The notes under the pieces: model-generated
What the model was told of the DNA's origin: nothing
Seen by the model: the letters and a program-made list of their open reading frames with translations, nothing else
Database searches by the model: none
Position numbers and translations under genes: made by a program
Part shown: in pieces, positions 48,664 through 59,900 of the stretch
Numbering within the stretch: the first letter of the stretch is position 1
How the letters are laid out: each line of letters opens with the position of its first letter
DNA from: Sipunculus nudus
Lineage: Eukaryota > Annelida > Sipuncula > Golfingiida > Sipunculidae
NCBI GenBank assembly: GCA_026874595.1
Contig: CM049321.1
Coordinates: forward strand, 4,519,479-4,583,478
DNA length: 64,000 bases
Reading direction: 5' to 3'

Positions 48664-49290
48664 ACACATCTAACAAAGTTTGATCTAAAAAGGTGCCAAG
48701 TTTAAGTTAGTGCCAAGTTTAAGTTATTTAACTATTTACTATGCATATTAAGTATACATGAAATACTGTAGTATTTGCCGAGATATAATACTGAAACCAT
48801 TTCCTTTTACCTATATACAACAGAAACACACTTGCAAACGGGGTAGAGGTGCTGGGTGGTCCAGTCGAACACCACAGCGGTCCCTACTGGTCTGATCCAG
48901 AACTAAGAGTTGACTGTTCCAAGTGGTCCGATTCCATTTGTTTAAAAATATTTTTAAAAAAATAATAATTTAAAATTATAGATCAGTATGCAAACACATC
49001 TAACAAAGTTTGATATAAAAAGGTGCCAAGTTTAAGCTTTTAAACTATTTACTATGCATATTAAGTATACAAGAAATACTGTAGTATTTGCCGAGATATA
49101 ATACTGAAACCATTTCCTTTTACCTATATACAACAGAAACAAACTTGCAAAGGGGGTAGAGATGCTGGGTGGTCCAGTCAAACACCACAGCTGTCCCTCC
49201 TGGTCTGATCCAGAACTAAGAGTTGACTGTTCCAAGTGGTCCGATTCCATTTGTTTAATAATATTTAAAAAAAAATAATTATTTAAAATT
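48664..49290 (+). repeat. Direct tandem duplication, 330 bp unit
   Basis: ACATCTAACAAAGTTTGAT begins both copies (48666 and 48996) and the two run parallel with few changes to CCGATTCCATTTGTTTAA. The G/C-richer part (GGTCTGATCCAG, GTGGTCCGATTCC) has weaker relatives at 49615-49700. Recent local duplication of an unknown sequence. Confidence 0.85.
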
Positions 49291-49897
49291 ATAAATAAAA
49301 TAAAATTATAAAAATTAAATAAAATTTTACTAGCTGATGCAAATAATGATAATTAATAAATTAATTAATTTATAAATTAATTAACCAGCTGACCCCATCA
49401 ACCTCCTTCATAGACCCTGAAACTCTATATCTCAACTAGCTGGAAAATCTGGCTCTAAACTAAATTTTTGCCAGTGGTTCTGGTTCTGTTTTGTTTAAGT
49501 AGTCTTTACTTATAAGTTCCCCTACAAACACAAGCACATTGATCAATGGCACAAACAACTGAATATAAGAAGGGGCGTACAGACCATTACTGATGGTGAC
49601 AGGTCCTGTCCAGGGGTAGGCTGTCTAGTATTTGGTGTAGCTGGTCCGATCCAGCCCAAAATTGTGGACCAAACTGGTCCAAGCAGTCCGGTCCACACCA
49701 CTAAAAGCCCTTGGGCAATCAGTGGCGCACCAGAAAACATAAACATAGCAACATCTACTACTATGATAAATCAAGATTGTGATTCCTGACAAGCCTTTCC
49801 TTCCTGTACAACACTGTACTTTCAGCCATTCTTTACAGAATTACTAGTTAATATTAAATGAGGTATAAATAAATAAGTTATAAAATAACACACTCAC

Positions 49898-49992
49898 CTG
49901 AAATAAGTATATGAAAGCACAATAAATGGACGTGTTGTCCTCAAGTTCGAATACCAGAGTGTGTCACCTGACATTCGAACGCTTATATATAC
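49898..49992 (-). promoter_or_regulatory. Candidate minus-strand TATA promoter and first exon
   Basis: On minus, GTCAGGTATATATAAGCG (TATA at 49992-49984) leads into about 90 bp ending TTATTTCAG|GTGAGTG, a strong donor after 49898. GTCAGG just before TATATATAA recalls the candidate at 38.8 kb. The segment also holds GTTCGAAT...ATTCGAAC as an inverted pair. Could be an alternative NAGS 5' exon; no further support. Confidence 0.25.
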
Positions 49993-50127
49993 CTGACTAC
50001 AGGTGGCGCTGTAACAACTTAAAGAAAACTAACCAATAAAAAGAAGTCAACAGTTCATAGAAAACCCTGGGATCTTATGTACCAATTAAATAAATAGTTA
50101 CAACCATGCCTGAATGGAAAAAGGAAG

Positions 50128-50130
<3 letters not shown>

Positions 50131-50185
<55 letters not shown>

Positions 50186-50195
50186 TATATTATAC
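50131..50195. repeat. (AT)n microsatellite
   Basis: Long AT run followed by a TTATA-type tail. Confidence 0.95.
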
Positions 50196-52540
50196 CAGAG
50201 GTTTTGCTGCATTTATGGACAATACATGTTAGCTCTAGATCTATTATTCATGAGCCAGAAATAAAATTTAACAGTCACATAACAGCATAACAATATCACA
50301 CCTCTAAATCCTGACACAGGAGTCCACTAGACTGACTAGAGTCATATAATACAACAAACAGGTAGGCAATTACCTAATTCTAAGAAAATGTACCAATATT
50401 TTCAGACAAATCTGAAGCGCAGCTACAATTTTGTTATAACATTAATAATTTTATGAAGGAGTTATTGGATTACTTTGTACAGCATAAAGAACATCAAGAG
50501 TTCATTCAACTAAGCATCTCTACTAAGGATCAATGTTAACTCACTGACCCGGATACTATCCAAGAATGGAGCATTTAAGGTCCCTTCCAAGAAAAAAATT
50601 AACTTGTTCTGCTGCATTTTTCCTGGATTATTTTACAAAGCTAAATCCCAATCCTCCCTAGAGCTATGGTCAATTATTTTGGGGGATGCATTCCCTCAGT
50701 GTTACTAAATACACTGCCTTCCCAACCTCAAGGATCTGTCCCTACTTAATGTTATATAACTGTACCTGCACAGAGTGCAGTGATGAAGAAAACAAGGGAT
50801 TCATCCCAGTCTGAATCCTGGACTACTGTGCATGTGAAGACTGGATGCGAGGTTTAAATAAGCTCTCATCAAAGGCAAGGGATTTCCAGACATTTCCTGG
50901 TGCAAATGATGGCCAGCCAGACACTGGCACCTGTCACTGTCTGTGTATGAATGCTTGACAGGAAATCAGGCCTCATGTGAGAATTATTTTTGAAGCTGCG
51001 TAACTCTGTGCTGATGTAACAGAGGCTGCTTCAAACTGATATATTGTTAAATATTTATGAAAGTTAAGTAACAAAAAGATTATTAATTATAAATATAGCT
51101 ATTAACATTTCTCCATTAATATTCTAAACTATTCTTCATGGATTCATTTAAATTCCACCTGTGGGACGTGGTCAATGGTATTATGGTTGGTGCATTTCAT
51201 TATGCAAACATACATACTGTCTGTACCATAATTTGTTCGTAAGGGTTTCAAATTCATGATATTCACAAAATGAAAATAAACAATAACATAATAGCACTGT
51301 GAAGAAGACACCCAAATCGAGACAAGTCAGTACTCATTTTATATGTGGTAGCCTTTAATATTGTCATCTCATGTATGTTATGATATCCAATCCTGTAGAA
51401 TATCAAAAGGTGGTGCCAGACAACAGTTGTCACACAACTTCTCTGTGACTTTCCTCCCAGACATGGCAATATTTGGTTTTGAATGTCAGGCAAGATGCCA
51501 AGTGTGTCCTAAGGGGGGCACTTTCTATATTCATCCATAAATCCTGAGAAATCTTGACTTGTTTTGAGATTTGTTTACCACAGTGCCATCGATAAAAAAC
51601 TATGCCACCTGTCATAGGTTACCCAAACACTGCCATCAGTATTTTAATGTTCCAGTAAACTTTACTGATATGAGTCAGATATTTGACGGGGTGCTAGGAA
51701 TATATATTTTTAACAAATTCAAACAATTCTAAGCTGTTCAAACCTCTGGATGTGGCTTCATGAGCTGTCTGAGTGCCTTCTCATTTGTTTATTTAACAAA
51801 CATTTTTAACCATACCAGTATTTTTGCTATTTGCATATGAATTCTGTGTACTTATTAAGAAAAGACATGTTGGAACAAGCAAATACAAGCAGAACATGCC
51901 GTTGTTAACAGAAACAATTCAAACTATGTATGTAACCTATCAATGTCTATGGATATGTTTGTACAAGGTAACATGATATAAAATTACTTATCAATGAATG
52001 AACACGTACTTTTGCTTTTATGTACAGAGGAACTAATAAAAAACTGGTACCTTACAAAGAGGAGGGGGGGGGGGGGGGTAAAACTACTGATTTACTCTTG
52101 GAGAATTTTAAGCAAGCAAATAAAAAGGGAGACAATTTAAATGGAGATCTATGCAAATTACCTAATAATACCCAATAAATGGTGGTACCCTCATAGATCC
52201 CCATGAAGTCCCAAAAAATTGACCCTCCTAAGCCTTCCCAGCATGCCTTGCCAGGCTGTAAACAAGAGCTGACTGAGGTAACAATTATCTGGTTTCCTTT
52301 AGAATAAATGCCAATATTTTACTGAACATTAATTAACAATTTATATCTCAGCTGAGCTAACATAATATTATTATGTGTAACATGTCAGGGTTGTTGCATG
52401 TCTCAAGCTGAACAGCGAATATCCTGGTCTGAACCAATTTGGTCAGATTTGACCAAGCTTTAGATAGTAAACTCTCAACCTTAGGTGCTGCAATGCAAGA
52501 AAGAACAATTAAATAAGAATTCTTTACAGTCCTTGAGCTA
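50196..52540. other. No gene seen
   Basis: AT-rich. G15 homopolymer at 52064-52078. At 51225-51275, CATAATTTGTTCGTAAGGG resembles an end of the ACTGTGGT MITE family. Confidence 0.45.
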
Positions 52541-53520
52541 CAGGGTTCGGAAAATGTCGGCATTTTCTAGATTTTGCCATGCAAGTGGCATTTTCTGGAA
52601 TTTTCTGGCATAATTTGGAATTTTCTGGTATTACCTGACATAATTAGGCAAAATCTCAGATTTTATTTTAAGTTTGTATATAAAGGTCACAATACTCACT
52701 TAGCATCCCAGTTTCATGGTGTGCTTGCCCTGGCCCTTCATAGTATGAAACCAGAGGGCCTTTGATTTGAACACTACCCTCACAACCTATGAGCTGCATA
52801 CCCCACAGAATACTTCTAAGTTTGATGTCAAAGGACCTTCGGGATTGCCTACCACCCAGACAACAGAGACTGTTATAAACAGCATTAGGCCCACTGTCTG
52901 GTGGTTGTGTGTTGAGAAAATAGGAAAACTTTGTCCTGTGTTGTGTTAGCTAGGAGACTGTTGAAGATGCCAGCCAGTTCAGCCTCCCTTGAAAGGGTAT
53001 TTTCTAACTTAGGATATCTGTAATCAAAGCTATGGAACAGATTAGGCATCCAGAAGGCAGCCAAGATGGTTACCTGTTACAGATTCCTTAGAGACAGTAT
53101 TGATATAGATTGGTAAATCTCCTTATTTAACATGAGATATTCTGAACTTCAGAATGGGTAGCATCAGTAAAGAATATAAGCAACTGATGTATGTTTTTTG
53201 CAGATGATTACTTGATCTCTAGGTGTTGTTTTGTGTGTTACCAAATTCAATACATAACATTCAGTATGCAGTATTATTTTTGTGCATGACACAATATGTG
53301 CTCTATGTGTTTGTCACAAATAAAAACTCAGTAACTCACCTGTTTCTGTTTTTTAGGGGGACCTACCTTCACAATTTCACAGATTTTGCCAGAAAATTCC
53401 AGAAAGTGCCATTTTCAGACATTTGTTCATGCCAGAAAATTCTGGAACATTCCACTGGAATGGAATATTCTGGAATATTCCACTAGAATGTTCCAAGTGA
53501 GAAAATGCGGCCCAACCCTG
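52541..53520 (+). mobile_element. hAT transposon relic with both ends
   Basis: Left end CAGGGTTCGGAAAATG...GCATTTTCT and right end the complement of CAGGGTTGGGCCGCATTTTCT are matching inverted repeats with the CAG start usual for hAT elements. The flanking 8-mers ttgagcta (52533-52540) and tgttgcta (53521-53528) match at five of eight positions, a decayed target duplication. Inside is a transposase fragment, see next entry. 980 bp, so internally deleted and inactive. Confidence 0.85.
52767..53095 (+). pseudogene. hAT transposase C-terminal fragment
   Basis: Contains a PTVWWLCVEKIGKLCPVL stretch and, after a frameshift near 52945, LARRLLKMPASSASLERVFS, then NLGYL, a stop, and SKLWNRLGIQKAAKMVTCYR. 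This is the hAT dimerisation region (WW, then LA-LL-PASSAS-ERVFS, then RNRL-EKA-K). Frameshift and in-frame stop show it is dead. The RNase H-like catalytic part is missing. Confidence 0.85.
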
Positions 53521-54090
53521 TGTTGCTATGCCCAATCTTGAACAGAAATGTAAGCATTCAATTAATTCCTTAATGGCTTAAAAAAATTAATAATATGACA
53601 GGCGCTCTTTGCAACTTGTTAGATCTGAGCGGGTCATAAACAGATGAATCCAACTTGTCTGGTATGGCCTTAATCAATCTGAAAATATCCTAGACATCTT
53701 CCTTCCCACCTTGCACAATGATAAAACTCATCAACGCCAAGAAGTGGGCGTGGCTTAGCTTTCTCCGACCACACCACTGTCAGAAACTACCTCCAGTATC
53801 AAAGAATGTCATTTAAAAACTCCGCGCATGATGCGACACAAAGACTGACAGACATCAGTCAAAGGACACAGCAGTCGTGAATATAACGCATATTCACCAT
53901 TCAAATACATATGAAGTCCAACAATCCTTTTATTATAATATAAGCTACAGCAAGAATTATCGCTATGCTGGAACAGTTCAAAATGTGCAGTCGGCTGGTT
54001 GCGACCGGATCACGACTGCCCTGAATGATTTTATCAATTAATGCCGAATGTGGAAAATTCTGGTCTTGACAGTTATCAGAATGTACTCAC

Positions 54091-54260
54091 GAGGTTCTGT
54101 TAGATGTGCATATTCCACCAGATCTGTGACTAGCTGCCCTTTTCTTCGCTGTTTTCTATTATTTTCTTAGCACCGGAGGCACTGATCAGTCGAGCGGGCA
54201 CCGACCGACAAACACAGCTGAGCAGAGACTTGATCGCTCGGGATTCAGTGACGGACAGGT
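54091..54260 (-). promoter_or_regulatory. Candidate promoter and 5' non-coding exon, minus strand
   Basis: On minus, a CATATACATA box is followed about 30 bases on by GTCCGTCACTGAATCCC, an initiator-like start. A relatively G/C-rich stretch ends in AACCTC|GTGAGTAC, a good donor after 54091. It has no long open frame, so it would be a 5' UTR exon. It could be the main NAGS promoter 38 kb upstream, or belong to an unseen gene. Confidence 0.3.
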
Positions 54261-55476
54261 TGTCTCTATGTATATGAACCGTATTAACAACTCCCACCCT
54301 TGTATTTCAAAGAAGTTATGTAAAAAATAACTTTGAAGCAATCTATTTCACATTAATTTTAAATAACTTATTCCAAGAATGTTTGAAAAGCTAAACGAAA
54401 ATATATCTAATAAATAAATTGTTTGTTTTGTGTTAAGTATCTGCATTTAATTGAACTGAGCACATGCATGGGCACTTGCACATCTTATATATGATATTAG
54501 CCTGGTTCAAGGCGCGGGGTATTATAATGTTTCTTATCTCCATGTTTTTTTTATGTTGAGCTGGTTTTCTTTGTAAAAAAACTAATTTCGCTTATTATTC
54601 GCTTTTAATTTTTAGAAGAGTTGATTAATATATTAGGAAATGTTCAAACCCGGTCTATATGTGCTGGGCAGGGTCTGTTTTTGTTTGGTAGATCTATATA
54701 GAGCTATCTGTGCGTTCCAGTTGTTTCATTAACATACTACTATTATACCATATTTATGATGTTTACATATATTTTTTGCTCATAGTATTACATATAGCCC
54801 CATTTGTTGTATTAAGAAGTTTTTACACAAAGTGGTACATTTAGCCGCTTGTTTTGTTTACAGATGTTTTTGCACTTTGTGTTACGTATAGCTGTTGTTT
54901 TGCTTATAGATAGTAGGTAACTTTAATTAGCTCAAGCTTAACTACATTCCAGTATTATATGTGAGAATGACTGTTGAAATATGAATTTTATTATTTTCAC
55001 AATTTCACCACTTAGTAATGTTCTGTGAAGCTCAGCTTTGTACCAAAAGAAAATGTGTAGGCCTAAGCAACACTTGAATCCTTGCCATAATTTCAGTTCC
55101 TGTATTTTTGTCATTTTAAACCTTGCAATTTATATTGAATTGGATTATAATATTTAAATATATTTCATACTGTCATTTCATGCTTTATATGGTTATGTAC
55201 CACAACCTCATATAAGGCCTATATGAGTAGATAATTGTGTTCTACATTATATATATAGGCCTATACGAGTTGAAGGTTGTTTTCTAGATGTAAATATTTA
55301 GGTAATTTTATTGTGAGTGCAAACCCATTCAGTTTATCATGAATAGTTAATTTTGGTCAGGTATGCTAATACAATATATGGATCGTTTTATTTATTTAAA
55401 CTACTTACCAAACATAGTAATTATTACGCCTGCTCTGCATTACAAAAATAGGCCTATTATTACTATTAACAAATAA

Positions 55477-55482
<6 letters not shown>

Positions 55483-55532
<50 letters not shown>
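55483..55532. repeat. (AT)n microsatellite
   Basis: About 25 AT units. Confidence 0.95.
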
Positions 55533-55537
<5 letters not shown>

Positions 55538-55771
55538 TGATATTGATACTATAGTCATAAATGATACATTGATAATTTTTGTTATGTTTCATTTCTCTAT
55601 AGTTTAGATTCTTTTATGCCTGTACACAGATCAGAATACTTTCTTGTAAACCAGGTTATATTTCCCGCTCAATCTCCACCTGGTACACCATAGTGGGTTA
55701 ACATCTGCCAATTGATTGCATGAAGGATATGTTGCCGGCTTTCACACAAGGTACCGTCGGTCACACCTAGA

Positions 55772-55840
55772 TGGCGGCACTGTGCAGAAGTTTGACACCG
55801 GCCATGGTAGATGCAGGAAGGTGGACGCTCGAATTTGATT
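55772..55840 (+). other. Possible first coding exon starting ATGGCGGC (weak)
   Basis: CTAGATGGCGGCACTGTG opens a frame reading MAALCRSLTPAMVDAGRW before a stop at 55838. The ATGGCGGC start doubles as a YY1-type core motif, and the peptide looks like the start of a mitochondrial presequence. Possible donors are ATG|GTAGAT or AAG|GTGGAC, both weak. No second exon found to the right before the transposon at 56.7 kb. Confidence 0.2.
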
Positions 55841-56690
55841 GAAAACACTTGGATAAAAATACAACGTATAAATATATTTATCGTTTTCAGATTTGAAATA
55901 TATTAATAAAACAAGGGCTTTTATAGTTTTAAGTTCATATTTTGATATCGGGAAAAAAAATAAATTATAAAGACGTTTTCGGTTGTTAAAGAAAAAAAAA
56001 TCGCACTATCATCATTCAATTGAAAGGTTCTACACAAGCGCCAAACTGTCTTCATGCTGGAGGCTGGGGTTCACAGTTGGTCGTCGCTGAGTGGGCGTGA
56101 GTGCAGCTGCTCTGCTGGCAAAACCGACTTCTCGTCTTGACCTGGGTACCGGGTGTTCTGGAGATAACCTGGGAAGGCATCTTGGATACCTTTGCCCTAG
56201 GCTTGGTATGGCAGCTGAAATTATGAATTCAAATTACACTTCATTATCTCCTTACAATATGTGCATGGAAAATAATACCTGGAAACTAACTCTTTTGATC
56301 TAAGTCGCTGTTAAGGCAGCTTGCTGAAGCCAACCTGTATTATTATATAAGTGGCTTCAGTTTGACCCTGACTGCACATTTCCGTTAAAGGGACACAATC
56401 AAGAGCAATACTATGCCTATTCTTTCACACTAACAGTTCAGTTTTGCTTTATACAAAAGTTTCCCACAAAACCATCCCAGCACACAGTCAAAGTACCTCG
56501 CACACGGCTGTTTTACACCTTGTTTTTGCTCTGCGTTTTGGTAAACACAGTCCACGTGTGTCTGTTTACCATAACAAGGCCACGTGACCGGAGTTCCGAT
56601 TATGAGCCTCAATACGTGATGTTTTAGCCAGCGGGAACATGTTTTACATTTTCTGGCCAAGTCAGTCGAGGCATATCCTGATTGACACGT
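55841..56690. other. No supported gene
   Basis: 56041-56230 is moderately G/C-rich. CACGTG motifs occur near 56553 and 56581. No exon recognised. Confidence 0.4.
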
Positions 56691-56699
56691 GTTATGGCT

Positions 56700-57850
56700 C
56701 CGCCCTGCACACGGTCACACAGTAACTGGAGTTCACCATGTATTCGTGAGCCCAATCCTGATGGAAATTACCGTATGTGCACCGATTATATAAAATTGAA
56801 CTCTGTCACCAAGACTGACACGATCGATGATTGTATTGATAGAGTCGCTAGCTCCAGATGTCTCCAAGCTTGACTAGCTAAAGGATTCTGGCAAGTTCCG
56901 CTGACAGAACGAGTGAAAGAACTGTCCCCAATTGTGACGCCGCAAGGACTGTACCAGTATAAAGTTATGCCGTTTGGCATGAAGAACTCACCGGCCACGT
57001 TCCAGCGCCTCATCCATATGGTTGTCAGAAACATTCAGGGCTGCGACGCATATATTGATGACCTCATAGCATACAGCGACACCTGGGAGAAACATCTGCA
57101 GATTCTTCGCGACCTCTTCGACACGTCTGACCGTCAACTTAGTCAAATATGAGTTTTGCCATGCACAAGTAACATTTTACGGGTCATATTGTACGGCAGG
57201 GTCAAATAAAACCTGTTGATGCTAAAGTGAGTGCTATTTCTGCATTTCCTAGACCAGAAAACAAAAAGCAAATAATGCGTTTTCTTGGTATGGTTTGATA
57301 TAACAGAAAGTTTTGTCCAATTTTTTCTGCTGTAGCTGAACCTTTAACTAATTTGTTAAAGAAGAAACACTAGTTTGTATGGAGTGTTCAGTGTGAAAAT
57401 GCATTTCAGAATTTGAAAGCAATTCTGCAAAGTTCACCAGTTTTATCAGCTCCAGACTTTTCTGTACCCTTTAAGTTAGCTGTAGATGCTAGTGATCGAT
57501 ACTGCTGCTGGTGTTGTGTTGTTACAAGAAAGCAGTGATGGCATAGATCATCCAATTTGTTATTTTTCAAGAAAGATTAATGCAAACCAGATAAATTACC
57601 CCACTATTGAAAAAGAATGTTTGGCTTTGATTTTGGCATTGCAACATATAGAAGTTTATGTTACTTCATCAGTCAAGCCTATCACTGTCTTCAGTGATCA
57701 CAATGCCCTCACGTTCATGAACAAGTTAAAGTGTAAAAACCAAAGATTGTTAGATGGAGTTTGTTTTTACAGGATTATAATCGTGAACTTAGACACATTA
57801 AAGGGAAAGACAATGTATTTGCTGATTGCTTATCGAGATGTTTATGAAAT
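56700..57850 (+). pseudogene. Ty3/gypsy-type polyprotein fragment (reverse transcriptase, RNase H)
   Basis: Reverse transcriptase blocks appear in order: NPDGNYRMCTDY, then after a stop (56871-56873) KGFWQVPLTE, YQYKVMPFGMKNSPATFQR and the catalytic box YIDD near 57053. After frameshifts near 57150 come the connection blocks (HAQVTFYGHIVRQG; RFLGMV; AEPLTN). Then RNase H: VDAS with a one-base insertion, CYFSRKINANQINYPTIEKE, FSDHNAL, ending DCLSR-like near 57840. A few residues are missing after SVTKTD. There is no integrase after RNase H, and gag and protease are absent on the left. Inactive cellular retroelement. Confidence 0.93.
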
Positions 57851-57942
57851 GTCGTAAATAAGATGGTTTTTAAAATGTTGTACTTAGAGATTGTGATCGC
57901 AATAAGAAAGATTTTAGAGAAGACTTTCTTTTTTCTTACATG

Positions 57943-58644
57943 TGTGACATGTATCTGTTTGTTATGCGCGGGGGTTTGCATGGCTAGACATGCGCCTGGC
58001 GTTCTGATTCGTGTCAGGCGCAAGCCCTGTGCTTTGCTATGGGAACCGCACTTGTTGAACTCTGGCTTACACCCAAGACGCAGCTTGTTTTTTTTTTTTT
58101 TTTTATTTTTGTAGTCTTAAAGGTTCGAGTTTGTTCTTTGGAATGTTCGGGGCTAGAAGCTTTTGGACTTCGGGGGAAAAAGCTATAAATAAGGGCTGTG
58201 TTTGGAGCCGGCAGAAAGGAAAATACCACTGGCACTAAAGGGTACGACTTTCTCGTCAGTCATTGGACCAAGCCCGATAACTGCATAGTTACAGATATTC
58301 TATGGATTTTTTACAGACTTTATACAGATTTTTTATAGATTGTCTTCAGTTTGCCTTTTGGATTTTACCTGAACTTCACTTCTTAATTACAACAGATTGT
58401 CTTCGAGATTTAATTTGACTATTCAACGGGAAGATTTACTTGAACTGTCCACGCGGATTATTTGTGCTAACAGACTCTTGTTGGACTGTGACAGTTGTGG
58501 TAACGAGGAATCAAAGCCTAGGACCCGGACGCTGGTGATGTAAATTTTTATTATTGTTATGTCTTAAATACTGTGTAATTGTATTGATTTAGTGTATTGT
58601 AATGATAGGACTGTTCTGAGAATAAATTAAAATTATTTGTTAAC
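57943..58644 (+). mobile_element. Probable 3' LTR of the gypsy element
   Basis: Runs from TGTGACATG to TTGTTAACA (TG...CA). It contains a TATA box (TATAAATAA, 58184-58192) and, 430 bp later, AATAAA at 58621-58626, the spacing expected for an LTR R region. It lies about 90 bp after the RNase H remnant. No matching 5' LTR is seen, so the borders are a guess. Confidence 0.45.
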
Positions 58645-59437
58645 AAAAAAACACTTTATAACTCTAGACATTTCACACTGCCTAGTGTTGCGGGATCTAT
58701 TTTTTTCTCCGTAACAAGGGTTTGTGCTCGTCACGATATCGTGATCTGTAATTTTTTGGTTCCATAACAAAAAAAAACTAAATACATATTCAATTTTTCC
58801 CATTACTTCTTTATTCAAATTTCTATTCTGTCTTTAATTCAAATTTCTTTTCAACAAATGAAGGGACGGATGGTTGGACAACGGAGGAAGGACAAGTTTC
58901 AGAACTACTTGCATAGTTTCGCAAGAGAATCCCGGGTCCATTGTGGATGCTACAAACACAATTTGCACATGCATACATAAGTCCCAAATATTGGTTTATT
59001 TCTGTCCTCCACATAATATTACCTTAAAAGTACAATTATTGGAGATGGTTACCGTTCACTTAAAAAAGTTTATCACCACTTTTATTCAGAATATCAGCTA
59101 AAGTCGTTGATGATTACAGGCAAATATACGATCATTCACCTGAATCCACATATTGCTTTGGTATTTAAACTAGTCAAATTAGTGCGTTTTATTTCATAAT
59201 TGCTGCACGTTTATATATATATGTGTGTGTGTGTGTGTGTGCGTGTAGAAATGATGTGCGAGAATGCAGATTTCTTCCGAGGCCACACAGCGCTCTATGT
59301 TAAGTAACAGAGCATAGTATATTAAGGTAAATGATAGGTTAAAAAACTTTTTAAAAAATCGTTGTATAAAGACGTTAAAAAAATGTATGATTCCGAAAAA
59401 TCAACCAGTATCAAGATTAACAAGCTAAATCACGGAA
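58645..59437. other. No gene seen
   Basis: AT-rich; GGGACGGATGGTTGGACAACGG near 58862 is a short ACGG-type remnant. (AT)n(GT)n microsatellite at 59211-59247. Confidence 0.45.
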
Positions 59438-59900
59438 TTATTGTCCTCCGCTTTTGGCTCTTGTTATCTTTCATGCTTGATAAGCAACCAACATTATGAC
59501 ATGTGGAGAAAATCTTGAGAGGACATGAAAACTTAAACAGATCCACTATGACATGTGAAGACGTGTGCAGGTGAACATGAAAACTAAAACACATTGAGAA
59601 ATAGGACTAAAATCCACTATGACATCTGGGGACATCTGCAGGTGAACATAAAAACTAAAAAAAATGAGAAAATGGACCAAAATTTTATAATATTGTTTTT
59701 CTGCTAGAGAGAATTATTTTTGAGATAGACATTCCAAAACCAATTCCAACCATGGTATGCATGAGAACAATCATTGACCAATTTAAGAAAGTCAACACGG
59801 AAACGAAAAACCTGACGGACGGACAGACAGACAGATAGAGGGTCAAGCAGAGGAACAGACAGACAAACCCAAATCATCCGCAGAGCGGGGGACAATTATA
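59438..59900 (+). mobile_element. Small inverted-repeat element with tandem core and ACGG run
   Basis: ATTATTGTCCTCCGC (59438-59452) is inverted at 59885-59899 (13 of 15 bases). The core has about 2.5 units of 70 bp (CCACTATGACATGTGAAG near 59541, CCACTATGACATCTGGGG near 59611, partial at 59497). It is followed by CCTGACGGACGGACAGACAG and a small CCGCAGAGCGG hairpin. Same layout as the larger elements at 21192 and 40806 but unrelated in sequence. Confidence 0.75.

Larger units (their letters stand above)
53529..55765. other. No supported gene
   Basis: 53.7-54.26 kb is richer in G/C than its surroundings; the rest is AT-rich with an (AT)n run. See the candidate exon at 54091-54260. Confidence 0.45.

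Noticed and set aside
56091-56303. Frame containing LDLGTGCSGDNLG, resembling a methyltransferase AdoMet motif
   Set aside because: Short, preceded by an in-frame stop, no other methyltransferase motif around; probably chance.
58122-58131. GGTTCGAGTT, like a tRNA B box
   Set aside because: No A box, no acceptor or anticodon stem can be built around it; it lies in the LTR-like segment.
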